Origin: Anaplasma platys
GTDB taxonomy: Bacteria > Pseudomonadota > Alphaproteobacteria > Rickettsiales > Anaplasmataceae
Assembly: GCF_012790675.1 (NCBI RefSeq)
Contig: NZ_CP046391.1
Location: forward strand, 391,579 to 455,578
Direction of reading: 5' to 3'
DNA length: 64,000 bases
The translations under genes and the position numbers were made by a program. Below are positions 54,934 to 64,000 of the stretch, in pieces (within the stretch, counting starts at the first letter, position 1; every line of letters begins with the position of its first letter). Below the pieces are notes generated by a model that saw only the letters and a list, made by a program, of their open reading frames with translations, searched no databases and had not been told where the DNA came from.

Positions 54934-56334
54934 ATGTACTTTAAAGATTTGGCATATGTGATACCGGAGCTCACTATGCTGGGTGCCTCTCTAGCTTTGT
55001 TGATTGCTGGAATGGCCATAGGTGAGAGATGGGTCCGCGGGCTTGCTGTGCTCTTTGTTGGCTCTGCCTCCGGGGTTGCAGCTGCAGAGCTTGCACAGTT
55101 TTCTGGTGATGCTGTTTCACTATTCAATGGGATGATAGCGAGAACGGGGCATGTGTATCTATCACGTGTAATCGTTCTGCTGACGGGGTTAGCCGCGTTT
55201 TTATTGTTCTTTTTTGCAAATAGGTCGTATAGGTACGAGTTTTCCGTTTTGATGCTTCTGGCCACTTTGGGGTCAGTTTGTATTGTGCAGGCAGATCATT
55301 TTTTATCGTTTTACCTATCGTTTGAGCTCATAGGCTTTGCCTCTTACATACTTGTGTGTTTCAACCGGAGTTCTAGGAAGGCATCGGAAGCCGCCATAAA
55401 ATTCTTCATTCTAGGTGCGATATCGTCTTGCTTGATGCTCTATGGTATTTCCTTTGTGTACGGTTATTCCTCCAGTTTTGAATTCTCAGTGCTGGCCAAA
55501 GTGCTAGCTGGGGAAGGGTCAATGGGAGAGGCGTTTGGATGCGCTTTGGTCCTAGTGGGTGTGTTATTCAAGCTTGCTGCGGTGCCGTTTCATATGTGGC
55601 TGCCAGATACTTACCAAGGAGCCTCCACTGTTGCTGTTATGTTTTTCACTATAGTGACAAAAACGGCGTTGATCTTGACAGTTACCAGGGTCACTAGGGC
55701 GCTCGATACTTCTTTGTTTACATACCAGTGGGTGATGGTGCTATTGGCAATATCATCGATGGTTGTGGGAGAATTTGGTGCGATGCAGCAGAAAAATATA
55801 AAGCGACTATTGGCATACGCAAATATTGGGCATATAGGATTTGTTATTGCTGCCCTAGCGGGGAATAATGCAACTTTTAATGCGTTGCTCTACTACACGG
55901 TAACTTACGTCCTGATTAACATGTGGATTTTCTCTATTGTGCTTATGTATGACGACGAGGGATTTGAGATTCCCAGCATGGCGGGTATTTCCGCTAAATA
56001 TCCAATAATGTCTCTCATGCTGGTTTCCTCGATGTTGGCTTCTTCGGGGCTGCCACCGTTTTCTGGGTTTTTTGCCAAGTACGCTATTTTAAAATCCGTA
56101 GCTTCTCTAAGTGCCGGCAATTTGCACATATTTGTATGCATAATATTTTTGAGTATTACCAGCATAATACCATGCTATTATTGCTTCCGCATAGCAAAGG
56201 TAGTCTATTTCGATGAAGCGAGAGATGATGTTCCAGCCATCATCGGAAGCGTAGGTCTGTATGTGGTTGCACTTGTTTCTGTGGTGCTGAGTGTGATCAT
56301 GGTGTTTTATCGAGATCACTTTGATGCCTTTTAG
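54934..56334 (+). CDS. nuoN: NADH-quinone oxidoreductase subunit N
   Basis: Third antiporter-like subunit. The sequence has FELIGFASYILVCFNRSS (with the conserved Glu), FKLAAVPFHMWLPDTYQGAS with the conserved Lys, and NIKRLLAYANIGHIGFV. Length 466 is normal. Ends the nuoJKLMN series nine bases after nuoM; dxr follows 76 bp later and may share the transcript. Confidence 0.96.
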   Translation: MYFKDLAYVIPELTMLGASLALLIAGMAIGERWVRGLAVLFVGSASGVAAAELAQFSGDAVSLFNGMIARTGHVYLSRVIVLLTGLAAFLLFFFANRSYRYEFSVLMLLATLGSVCIVQADHFLSFYLSFELIGFASYILVCFNRSSRKASEAAIKFFILGAISSCLMLYGISFVYGYSSSFEFSVLAKVLAGEGSMGEAFGCALVLVGVLFKLAAVPFHMWLPDTYQGASTVAVMFFTIVTKTALILTVTRVTRALDTSLFTYQWVMVLLAISSMVVGEFGAMQQKNIKRLLAYANIGHIGFVIAALAGNNATFNALLYYTVTYVLINMWIFSIVLMYDDEGFEIPSMAGISAKYPIMSLMLVSSMLASSGLPPFSGFFAKYAILKSVASLSAGNLHIFVCIIFLSITSIIPCYYCFRIAKVVYFDEARDDVPAIIGSVGLYVVALVSVVLSVIMVFYRDHFDAF

Positions 56335-56410
56335 GTAATTTGTAGCTCTAGCTGCGGTCTTTTGTGTTTTCTACGTTTCTGTGTGCGTGATAATATGCGA
56401 GTTGAGCGAC

Positions 56411-57577
56411 GTGAAGAGAGTTTCAGTTTTTGGATCTACGGGGTTTATTGGACAAAAGGCCGTGCAGATTCTGCATAGAAACCCTGCAGATTTCAAGGTT
56501 GAAGCTTTGGTAGCGAGAGATAGTGTTCAGCTTTTGGCCTCGCAGGCGAAGTTACTTGACGCGAAAATGGCGGTAATTGCTGATGATAGGTGTTACCGGG
56601 CGTTAATAGATGCTCTGAGCGGTACGGGGATAAAGGTATTGGCTGGTCGAGATGCCGTTATTGAAGCTGCGGGGGTGCGGTCGGTAGATTGTGCGCTCAT
56701 GGCCATTACTGGCATTGCGTCACTAGAACCCACGATGGGGCTCATCGATGCAGGGGTGAGTTATATTGCGTTGGCGAGTAAGGAGAGCTTGGTTTGCGGT
56801 GGAAGTCTCCTGATGAAGGCTGCAAAAAGCCGTGGTGTTAATATAGTTCCAGTAGATTCTGAGCACAATGCGGTTTTCAGACTTTTGTCTTATGGGGTGA
56901 GTCCAGAAAAAGTGACGATAACGTCTTCGGGAGGGCCATTTCTGAAGTGGACAAAGGAGCAGATGAAAAATGCTACCCTTGATGATGCCTTGGCGCACCC
57001 GGTGTGGAAGATGGGAAAGAAGATTTCAGTTGATAGTGCTACCATGGCTAACAAAGCGCTAGAAGTAATTGAGGCAAGCTACCTGTTTTCTCTAAGTTGC
57101 GACAAGATTGATGTCGTTGTCCATCCGGAGTCCGTAGTGCACGCTTTGGTATCACATGCGGATGGGGAATCTATAGCGTTGATGTCGCCGCCTGATATGA
57201 GCATTCCCATACTTCATGCTCTATATTGGCCAGAAAGGAAGGAGATCTATGAAAATGGGCTAGACCTTGTGACGCACGGTCGGTTGACGTTTTTGACTCC
57301 GGATCTCGACAGGTTTCCGCTGTTTAAATGGGGTTTTGACGTCTTGAAGCACAAAAACAGCCATGCTGCTGGGATAGCATTTAATGCAGCTAATGAAGTT
57401 GCAGTTGAAGTGTTTTTGTTGGGGGGTATTTCTTTTCTTGAAATTTCCAAGGTGATTGTGAAGGTGATGAACACGATTTCACATTGCGAAATAAGGTCTT
57501 TGAGTGACGTAATAGAGTACGATCTATGGGTCCGGAAGGCCGCCGAAAAAGCAATAGGTTCCTTAAAACTGTGTTAA
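56411..57577 (+). CDS. dxr: 1-deoxy-D-xylulose 5-phosphate reductoisomerase
   Basis: Converts DXP to MEP with NADPH, the committed step of the pathway whose later steps are ispG and ispH, also here. The NADPH loop is VFGSTGFIGQ, followed by ALASKESLV, the metal and substrate motif PVDSEHNAVF, SSGGPFLKW, MGKKISVDSATMANKALEVIEA and HPESVVHALV. GTG 56411 (start of KRVSVFGSTG) gives the family N-terminus; the frame stays open to a GTG at 56381. 388 residues, normal. Confidence 0.95.
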   Translation: MKRVSVFGSTGFIGQKAVQILHRNPADFKVEALVARDSVQLLASQAKLLDAKMAVIADDRCYRALIDALSGTGIKVLAGRDAVIEAAGVRSVDCALMAITGIASLEPTMGLIDAGVSYIALASKESLVCGGSLLMKAAKSRGVNIVPVDSEHNAVFRLLSYGVSPEKVTITSSGGPFLKWTKEQMKNATLDDALAHPVWKMGKKISVDSATMANKALEVIEASYLFSLSCDKIDVVVHPESVVHALVSHADGESIALMSPPDMSIPILHALYWPERKEIYENGLDLVTHGRLTFLTPDLDRFPLFKWGFDVLKHKNSHAAGIAFNAANEVAVEVFLLGGISFLEISKVIVKVMNTISHCEIRSLSDVIEYDLWVRKAAEKAIGSLKLC

Positions 57578-57768
57578 TTTAATCGGGGCTGTACGGAGCA
57601 TTTTTATCATGATAGAGTCCTATTGGCGATAAATGTTGTATTAGATTCTAGTGATGTTATTGTCTTGCGGGATCGGGTGTGGCAGATGCAATCTGCTTAT
57701 AATTTTCTGTCTGTCCTTGTGCCCACCTTCAAGATGAGTAGTTTTTGTAAGCTTCATCGGTGAGTTAA

Positions 57769-59655
57769 ATGTCAAGAATAAGTTTTCTGTTTGTCTTGTT
57801 ACTTCTTTCTTCCTGCTGGAGTAGGCATGCCTTGGAGATAGGTAAAAATTACATTCCCGTTTTTAATCCAGGAGGGGTACTTTTCGACGAAGATGAGAGC
57901 TTTGCGCAGTCCTATGAGGTTTATGAACAACGAAGACATGATGTTTTAAGAGAGAAGGCTCGCAAAAAAAGAGGTTCGGATCCAGGATGCGAGCTTGGAT
58001 GTCCTAAGGTTAGTGAAGAGAAAAGATCGTGGATCATGAAAAAGCTCCGTGAGTTTGGGGCTGTGACTCGCGATGTGTCTAGGAATAACAACGGGGGGAT
58101 GGTAAACAAAGATGGGATTGACCTTTCTGCGCTGCCAGGGGCTAGATTTATAGACATTATGTTGGATAAGGACGACGTTGCAAAAGGGGCTGGGCATACT
58201 GAACGGCAGGAAATGTCTGCAAGTGCTAATGTTTCGCCGCAATATGTTGAGCGTGAAAGCGGATTTCCGCAGTTTGAAACTCACAGCATTGGAGCAGTAG
58301 GGTCTGGTGGCTTAGGTTGTGAATGTGGTGAGGGTGGAGTAAGGCATAAGCATGATGCAAAAAATGGTTGCGATTGCAGCTGGGGGAGTGCGTCAGCGTA
58401 TGAGCGTGCCAATAAAGAATCATCTCAAGGACCCGTGGAAAGTGGTTCAGGAGCAGCTGCAGGGTCTGAAGCTACGGGTGCTGATGTAGTGGTTGGGCAG
58501 GGATGTAATTGTGAAAACCCTGGTAACTGTGAGTGCAAAAAGAACGTTACAAGCCACGTTTCTCGCGGTCTGGAAGAAGTTGAATGTGGTTGTGAAAAGC
58601 TACGAGGATGTGAGTGTAAAAAAGTTTCTCTGGTTGATGCCAGTGGGTTAGGGCAGGTAGGTTGTGCATGCGAAGGAGCTCCTGGTTGCAAATGCGGCAA
58701 AGGAGTTGCTGTGGAGCGCAAACACGATGGGGTAGGAAGGCCATCGCATAAGCATTCTGAAGGTGGAGGAATGGTTACCAAGCCTGGCGACGTGCATGAT
58801 GCAGTTGGTAGTGCAAAGCATGAATGCGATCATGGAAAGCATCGCGAATGTGAATGCGAAAAATCCCACGGGTGTGACCGTAATAAGGATGATGCAGAGC
58901 GCGACCTAGATTGTGATAGTACTGTGCCATCAGAGAAAGAGCCTGTTTCGCCAGATAATGGCGACGGCGCTGATAACTGGGAAAGTTTTGAAGAGGAGCG
59001 TAAAGAGACAATAGCGAGATGGGAAGTTGGAGAGATAGTAGGTCCTGATTTTAGTGATGAGCAGGTTGAGGCGCCGGAAGAGGAAAAAGTCGCTGTTGCT
59101 CCGTCTCCGAATGTGGATGATGTAAAAGAAGAAAGTGTCGAAGTAATGACTGCTGAGGGAAAGAGTGACGACACTGTGGAAGTTATTGATGAGCCACATG
59201 ATGGCTTGATGACAGAAGGCTTTATCACGAATATGGAAAGTGAACTTCCTGACTATAGCGGGGCTAAAGCGCTGGGCGATGATTTTACTTATCCCATGGG
59301 TGTTGCCTTCCCTCGGGAAGAATCTAAAGAAAAGTACGGGAATTATGATAAAGAGGCTCCGCGTCGCGATATTGGCGGCGCTGGTGTTATGGGGCTAAAT
59401 AAGGAAATGGGTAGCGAGAGTAATGTTAAACAGCGTGGTCTACCCGAATTAGGAGAAGATATCTCCGCTGAGCATCCAAAGGATTCAGAAAAAGCTGGTC
59501 CATGGATCCCCTATGGAGATGTAGAAGAGTTCATTGCTGAAGAGGAAGCAGCAGAGGATTCTTCGGATGAGAGCGAAGAATGGACTAGCTTTCAAGACCC
59601 AGGGCGTAAGGATAACAAGTCCTATATGAACGTTTACGCCTGGTATGGTTTTTAG
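57769..59655 (+). CDS. Cys-x-Cys/His-rich acidic lipoprotein
   Basis: Not recognised. The 628-residue protein starts with a lipoprotein signal: hydrophobic SFLFVLLLLSSC with the lipobox Cys at residue 16. Residues ~183-382 contain nine Cys-x-Cys pairs, several in a tandem pattern of about 26-28 residues (GCNCENPGNCECKK, ECGCEKLRGCECKK, GCACEGAPGCKCGK, ECDHGKHRECECEKSHGC), mixed with His-Lys-His clusters. Counting by eye gives 24 cysteines in all. From ~385 to the end it is very acidic, free of Cys, and ends YAWYGF. CxC and His clusters suggest metal binding or disulfide cross-linking; neither is shown. It lies between dxr and ispG with large gaps on both sides, so it is probably its own unit. 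ATG 57769 is the clear start. Confidence 0.8.
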   Translation: MSRISFLFVLLLLSSCWSRHALEIGKNYIPVFNPGGVLFDEDESFAQSYEVYEQRRHDVLREKARKKRGSDPGCELGCPKVSEEKRSWIMKKLREFGAVTRDVSRNNNGGMVNKDGIDLSALPGARFIDIMLDKDDVAKGAGHTERQEMSASANVSPQYVERESGFPQFETHSIGAVGSGGLGCECGEGGVRHKHDAKNGCDCSWGSASAYERANKESSQGPVESGSGAAAGSEATGADVVVGQGCNCENPGNCECKKNVTSHVSRGLEEVECGCEKLRGCECKKVSLVDASGLGQVGCACEGAPGCKCGKGVAVERKHDGVGRPSHKHSEGGGMVTKPGDVHDAVGSAKHECDHGKHRECECEKSHGCDRNKDDAERDLDCDSTVPSEKEPVSPDNGDGADNWESFEEERKETIARWEVGEIVGPDFSDEQVEAPEEEKVAVAPSPNVDDVKEESVEVMTAEGKSDDTVEVIDEPHDGLMTEGFITNMESELPDYSGAKALGDDFTYPMGVAFPREESKEKYGNYDKEAPRRDIGGAGVMGLNKEMGSESNVKQRGLPELGEDISAEHPKDSEKAGPWIPYGDVEEFIAEEEAAEDSSDESEEWTSFQDPGRKDNKSYMNVYAWYGF

Positions 59656-59995
59656 TAGCTCGGCAGCGATGGGAAGAAAAGTTGTCGAGGATGCGATAGG
59701 TTTGTTGAGTGGTGATCAAATTGGTTGTGGTCGTCCCTTGCCACTAGGGGGCTTGGGTTTTCGCTGCTTGTCGCTGGTTGAAGTTCCCGTTTTTTCATTC
59801 TAGCAGTCGAACTTGTGATCTTGTAGTATGGCGTATTATACGTGGCTGCAATTAATGTGGCTAAGTGTGCTATTATTACAGCGCTTAATCGGGAAAGTGG
59901 CAGTTACTTTCAGAGCTGAGGCCTGAAACAGGCAACCACTTTTTTGGACACTGTGAGCTATATTTGTTTGTGTAGTTATTTCTTGGATTCTGCCA
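59656..59995. other. Gap upstream of ispG
   Basis: No gene in 340 bp. TTGTGA followed 17-18 bp later by TTATACG (about 59815-59845) is a weak promoter candidate for ispG. Confidence 0.35.
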
Positions 59996-61249
59996 ATGAG
60001 TTTATGTGAAGATAGTGTTTTAGACGTTCGCGATCCGCGAGTTGTTCCCAGGATTAGTTATGCTGTAAGGATTGGCAGAGTTGTCATAGGCGGGGGTAAT
60101 CCGGTAGTTGTACAATCTATGGCGCTGGGCGGGACCGGAGATTTCAACCAAGACATGAACGAGATCTTAGCGTTGGCCAGAGAGGGATCAGAGTTGGTCA
60201 GGGTCGCAATAAACTCCGATGAATCTATTAAGGTGATCCCTGACGTTGTCGACCAGCTAGTGAAGTATGGTTTCGATGAGAAAATGATAGTTGGTTGTGG
60301 GCAGTATGAGGTGGCCAGGCTTCTGCGTGATTATCCAACTTGTGCCGCAGCTTTGGGGAAAATTAGAATTAATCCCGGAAATATTGGGTTTGGTGACAAA
60401 AGAGATAAGAGCTTTGAGGACGTTATAGAGTTTGCTGCAAAACACGATATGCCTATCAGAATAGGTGTAAACTGGGGCAGTCTAGATAAGACCTTGGTTG
60501 CCAGGCTGATGGACGAGAATGCTGCATTGCCGGTGCCAGAAGACTCAAGTGTTGTTCAAAGGAAAGCTTTGGTTCTCTCAGCACTTGAGAGCGCAAAGCT
60601 TGCAGAAAATCTTGGTCTTTCGCCGAATAAGATAGTTGTCTCCTGCAAGGTGAGTAGGGTTAGTGATTTAATTGCTACGTACTTGGCACTGGCAAAATCT
60701 AGCAAATATGCGTTGCATTTGGGGCTCACTGAGGCGGGGGCCGGTCTTCGGGGTATTGTCAATAGCACGGCTGCTATTGGACATTTGCTGCTTCTAGGCA
60801 TTGGAGATACTATAAGGGTTTCACTGACTTCGTATACTAGAGAAGAGAGGACGCAGGAAGTAAGGGTATGTAAAGAGATTTTACAAGCGTTGGGGCTAAG
60901 ATTTTTCTCTGCACAGACTGTTTCATGTCCGGGATGTAACCGCACTAACTTCCCTATTTTTCAAAAGCTGGTTCGCGGTGTTAACGAGTATATAGAGTCC
61001 CAAATGCAGGTTTGGAAGGTGAAGTATCCCGGAGTCGTAAACATGTCTGTCGCGGTTATGGGGTGTGTGGTTAACGGACCAGGAGAGAGCAAGCACGCAA
61101 ATTTGGGTCTCAGCATGCCAGGAAATGGGGAAAGGGAAGTCGCTGTTGTTTATGAAGATGGGAACAAGTCATGTACCATTCGAGGCGATGACGTACTTGA
61201 AAAGTTTTTAGAGATCATAGAATCATATGTCGTAAGAAGATATAGCTGA
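59996..61249 (+). CDS. ispG: 4-hydroxy-3-methylbut-2-en-1-yl diphosphate synthase
   Basis: [4Fe-4S] enzyme making HMBPP from MEcPP, directly before IspH. N-terminal TIM-barrel features are VVIGGGNPVVVQSMALGGT, ELVRVAINSDES and KIRINPGNIGFGDK. The C-terminal cluster domain has the ligands in SCPGCNRTNF and the last Cys and Glu in VMGCVVNGPGES. Length 417 is normal for bacterial IspG. ATG 59996 (MSLCEDSVLDVRDPR) is clear. Confidence 0.97.
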   Translation: MSLCEDSVLDVRDPRVVPRISYAVRIGRVVIGGGNPVVVQSMALGGTGDFNQDMNEILALAREGSELVRVAINSDESIKVIPDVVDQLVKYGFDEKMIVGCGQYEVARLLRDYPTCAAALGKIRINPGNIGFGDKRDKSFEDVIEFAAKHDMPIRIGVNWGSLDKTLVARLMDENAALPVPEDSSVVQRKALVLSALESAKLAENLGLSPNKIVVSCKVSRVSDLIATYLALAKSSKYALHLGLTEAGAGLRGIVNSTAAIGHLLLLGIGDTIRVSLTSYTREERTQEVRVCKEILQALGLRFFSAQTVSCPGCNRTNFPIFQKLVRGVNEYIESQMQVWKVKYPGVVNMSVAVMGCVVNGPGESKHANLGLSMPGNGEREVAVVYEDGNKSCTIRGDDVLEKFLEIIESYVVRRYS

Positions 61250-61377
61250 AGCGCGCACGTTTTTATTTTATGCAAGTAGTACAAATTTTGTCGGAGGAGA
61301 GTATCTTATTACAGCGCTAACTGCTGTCAGGTGGTACCTTGTTAGTTAGCACTTATCGTTTCGCGGGTTAGCGGTAG

Positions 61378-62130
61378 ATGGAAAAGGGCGTAATGTCGAT
61401 AACGAGGCACTTGAAGGAACTGCGTGCTAGGGTACTTATTTCCGTGTTGTTCTTCATGGGCATGTTCGTTGTTTGTTACTTGTTATCCGAAGAAATATAT
61501 GAGTTTTTGCTGATTCCCTTGGTTGAGCTGGAAGGGGACCATGAGGATTTTTCACTTATTTATACTGATCTCACAGAGGCATTTTTCGTATATTTGCGCG
61601 TGGGAGCCATGGCGGCGCTTTTTTTATCCTTTCCCATGTTTGCTTTTCAGTTTTATAGATTTCTTGCCCCTGGTTTATACAAGTCAGAGAGGAGGGTTCT
61701 GCTTCCGTATCTTATAGCGGCCCCAGTTCTTTTTGCTTTGGGAGCTGCTGGGGTATATTACTACATATTTCCATTGGCATGGAAGTTCTTCATCAAGTTC
61801 GAAAATAGAGATGCATCCGTCGGGGTGCCAATAGAATTTATGCCGTCGGTTAGTGAATATTTGGATCTGGTGTTGCAGTTGATGTTTGCCTTTGGTTTGG
61901 CATTTCAGTTGCCAGTGATTCTGACTCTGCTGGCGCGAGTTGGCATAATATCTTCGCGCAGCTTGGCAAACAAAAGAAGAGTAGCGATCGTTGTTATATT
62001 CATCATTGCTGCCGTATTGACTCCTCCTGATGTGTTGAGCCAGATAGGTTTGGCTATTCCTATGTTGTTACTATACGAGGCATCTATAGTGGCGTGCAGA
62101 TACATCGAAAAGAAAAGCCAAACACGTTGA
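61378..62130 (+). CDS. tatC: Sec-independent translocase subunit TatC
   Basis: Receptor subunit that binds twin-arginine signals and moves folded proteins across the inner membrane. The cytoplasmic start SITRHLKELRARVLISV, six helices, the FMPSVSEYLDLVLQLMFAFG segment and the conserved ILTLLARVGIIS and AVLTPPDVLSQ patterns identify it. Length 250 is normal. The Rieske subunit (petA) is the obvious client in this window. tatA and tatB are not here. A hairpin (GCTAACT/AGTTAGC, about 61315-61350) lies just upstream. Confidence 0.96.
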   Translation: MEKGVMSITRHLKELRARVLISVLFFMGMFVVCYLLSEEIYEFLLIPLVELEGDHEDFSLIYTDLTEAFFVYLRVGAMAALFLSFPMFAFQFYRFLAPGLYKSERRVLLPYLIAAPVLFALGAAGVYYYIFPLAWKFFIKFENRDASVGVPIEFMPSVSEYLDLVLQLMFAFGLAFQLPVILTLLARVGIISSRSLANKRRVAIVVIFIIAAVLTPPDVLSQIGLAIPMLLLYEASIVACRYIEKKSQTR

Positions 62131-62462
62131 GTTAATTGTTTCATAGTGTGTGTGCGGGAAAGAGGGAATTCTACGCAGCAGCCACAATGAAATTGCAAAT
62201 GAAACGCTAAAACTATCGCCTTACGGATAAAGTTCAAAGTTTTTGAGCTAGCGGCTGCCGTCTACTCTGAGTAACCTTGTGGGGAGGAGCGGTTGTGTTT
62301 TATGTATAGCGAAGTTTCTGGTGGCATATGCTATTATCCTAATTATGATGAGAGGGTAACAATATCGTTGGCATGGTGTTGGGTGCCATGTTTATAGCGT
62401 GGTTCTGAGTAATAGCTGGTACCGTACAGTTATAACGAAACATCCTTCAAGGGAGGGGATAT
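62131..62462. other. Gap between tatC and the RND pump gene
   Basis: No gene seen. The end contains the GGGAGGGG ribosome-binding site of the pump gene; no clear promoter pair was identified. Confidence 0.4.
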
Positions 62463-64000
62463 ATGAATGCTGTTTTGGATTTTTTCCTGCAAAGGAACAG
62501 ATTCACCTTATTTTTATTGATATCTCTTTTGATGTACGGGGCATGTTCCTACGTCATGCTCTCTAGGGAAAGAACCCCGACTATCAAAATTCCTGTTATT
62601 TCAGTTGTTTCTGAGATCGAAGGGATGCGAGGAGAATTGGTTGAAAAGTTGTTAGCAAAGCCAATAGAGAAAGAAGTTAGATCAGTTTCTGGAATCAAGA
62701 AGATAGCGTCAAATGTTAGTGATGGTAGAGTGATTGTAATTTTGGAGTTCGACCATGATTCAGACATGCGTGTGGCCATGGAAGATGTTAAGGCAAGGCT
62801 GGACACAGTTAGGCCTAAGTTACCCAGAGAAACAACCACGCTTTTTGCTGAGGAAATAGACTTAGGTCTACTGCCAGTAGTTAGCTTGGCGGTCGTTGGG
62901 GATGTGCAGACAACGTTGCTTACCAAAATTGCTAAGGAACTTAAGTCACACATTGAAGCTTTGAGTGACGTGCTAAGCGTTGAGGCATCTGGCTTGCGTG
63001 AGGAGGTGGTAGAGATTAGATTTTCTCCGGAGCGGCTTGATCGCTATGGCATACAAATTTCGCATATGATTGATGCCCTGCGTAGGAGTTATCCTTTCGT
63101 TCCTTACAGTGTGCTTGAAACTGATATGGGCATGCACAAAATTAAGCTAAGCAGCGAATTAGACAGCAGACAAAAGATTTTAGATTTGGTGCTTAAGTCT
63201 AAGGGAAGCGAGTTTGTGACCGTCAGTGATGTGGCGGATGTTAAGCTGGTGGAAAAAAATACACGAACATTTTCTCGGGTTAACGGTAAGCCGGCCGCTG
63301 TGTTGCAAATTTCTAAAAGAACAGGAAGCAGCGTCACCGACTTGGTGAAAAAAATCAGGATTATCCTCGAAAAGAAGAGTTCGCTAATTCCTCCGGGAGT
63401 CTCAATTGAGTTTTTGCAGGATCAGTCACAGGAGGTGGAGACTATCCTCCATGAACTGGAAAACACTTTATTGTTCTCCGTTATCCTGGTGTTGGTGCTG
63501 ATGATGGTCTTTATGGGGCTGAGGATGGCGCTATTGGTGGGAATGGCCATCCCGGTGTCAGCATGTGTGGGGATAATTGTCATATACCTTATGGGATACA
63601 CTCTTAACATCGTGATTCTCTTCACGCTGATAATGGTGATCGGTATGTTGGTAGATGATGCCATAGTAGTTAGCGAATATGCAGATCGGAAAATGGCCTA
63701 CGGAATGGAAAGAATGGCAGCATACAGAGAGGCTGCCTCCGTGATGTTTTGGCCTATAGCGACTTCTACATGTACAAGACTTGCGGTATTTGTTCCTCTG
63801 CTCTTTTGGCCGGGATTTATGGGAGGCTTCATGGAATACATCCCGGTAGTTTCGATATCGACGTTGGTGGGTTCGTGGATCACAGCGCTGATTTTTATTC
63901 CAGTGCTTGGTTCAATATTTGGAAGGGGTTCCGCAGAAACGGAGAAAGAAATAGCTGAGGTGAGAGCGATAGAAGACTTCAGTGTTGAAAAGATGAGTAA
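62463..64000 (+). CDS. RND efflux transporter permease (AcrB/HAE1 type), 3' end outside the window
   Basis: Proton-driven inner-membrane pump. The ATG at 62463 (MNAVLDFFLQRNRFTLFLL) has GGGAGGGG upstream, and the frame is open for the remaining ~512 codons to the window edge with no stop. Visible features are the first helix, the periplasmic porter start (ETTTLFAEEIDLGLLPVVSL), and the helices carrying the proton-relay region (MLVDDAIVVSEYADRKMAYG, with the conserved double Asp). The FWPGFMGGFMEYIPVVSIST segment follows. It could partner with the adaptor at 14002, but that is far away and only inferred. Because it has no stop in the window it is easily missed. Confidence 0.92.
   Translation, partial: MNAVLDFFLQRNRFTLFLLISLLMYGACSYVMLSRERTPTIKIPVISVVSEIEGMRGELVEKLLAKPIEKEVRSVSGIKKIASNVSDGRVIVILEFDHDSDMRVAMEDVKARLDTVRPKLPRETTTLFAEEIDLGLLPVVSLAVVGDVQTTLLTKIAKELKSHIEALSDVLSVEASGLREEVVEIRFSPERLDRYGIQISHMIDALRRSYPFVPYSVLETDMGMHKIKLSSELDSRQKILDLVLKSKGSEFVTVSDVADVKLVEKNTRTFSRVNGKPAAVLQISKRTGSSVTDLVKKIRIILEKKSSLIPPGVSIEFLQDQSQEVETILHELENTLLFSVILVLVLMMVFMGLRMALLVGMAIPVSACVGIIVIYLMGYTLNIVILFTLIMVIGMLVDDAIVVSEYADRKMAYGMERMAAYREAASVMFWPIATSTCTRLAVFVPLLFWPGFMGGFMEYIPVVSISTLVGSWITALIFIPVLGSIFGRGSAETEKEIAEVRAIEDFSVEKMS

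Noticed and set aside
1-64000. CRISPR arrays, insertion sequences, rRNA genes, tmRNA, RNase P RNA and SRP RNA
   Set aside because: No regularly spaced short repeats with unique spacers, no transposase-like frames and no conserved cores of these RNAs were seen.

Overview
The window looks like a chromosomal segment of an Anaplasma marginale-type bacterium (A. marginale, A. centrale or A. ovis; family Anaplasmataceae, order Rickettsiales). The call rests on several things seen together: roughly balanced base composition, long intergenic gaps with decayed repeats, a complete isoprenoid (MEP) and respiratory gene complement with little else in metabolism, an orphan virB8, an orphan gene-transfer-agent (GTA) gene, three Anaplasma-type porin-like surface proteins in a row, and one very large acidic tandem-repeat protein. 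No rRNA, insertion sequence, transposase or CRISPR array was seen. One tRNA (Thr, GGT) was found.

Layout. 1-3.2 kb: acidic tandem-repeat protein, with a 9-G tract between it and a convergent GTA orfg12-like gene. 4.2-7.8 kb (minus strand): dut, ispH, carA, with a decayed ~175-bp tandem repeat downstream of carA that ends in the carA tail. 8-18.8 kb: gpmI (with a decayed copy of its own 3' end behind it), der (minus), a BamB-like propeller, lpdA, an efflux adaptor, infA-maf, rpsB-tsf, znuB. 18.9-22.6 kb: an unknown membrane protein and the bc1 complex operon petABC. 23.1-28.8 kb: three paralogous outer-membrane porin-like proteins; the third has its own promoter region containing a perfect 39-nt palindrome. 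29-39 kb: gltX, tRNA-Thr, a small basic ORF overlapping mutM, pccB, a 1.86-kb gene-free gap, prfA, a small self-contained transcription unit, engB-argB, hemF. 40.6-48.4 kb: serS and rmuC (divergent), virB8-like, degenerate repeats, miaA, and two poorly characterised genes. 48.5-57.6 kb: nuoF, nuoJKLMN, dxr. 57.8-64 kb: a Cys-x-Cys/His-rich lipoprotein, ispG, tatC and the 5' part of an RND efflux pump that runs off the window.

How the genes work together. The nuo genes and petABC form the front and middle of the aerobic respiratory chain. TatC can export the Rieske subunit, whose N-terminus carries a twin-arginine motif. dxr, ispG and ispH supply three steps of the MEP pathway. The adaptor at 14.0 kb and the RND pump at 62.5 kb could be two parts of one tripartite exporter. 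infA, rpsB, tsf, prfA, gltX, serS, miaA, der and engB are translation and ribosome-assembly functions. The accessory, fast-changing part consists of the tandem-repeat protein, the porin trio and the CxC lipoprotein. Two long intergenic regions are tandem arrays in advanced decay, two of the decayed blocks are copies of the 3' end of the gene beside them, and three intergenic G tracts are candidates for length variation.

Limits: family assignments come from motif and sequence recognition without a database search. Several start codons were chosen by ribosome-binding site and are flagged. Pseudogene and repeat alignments were made by eye.
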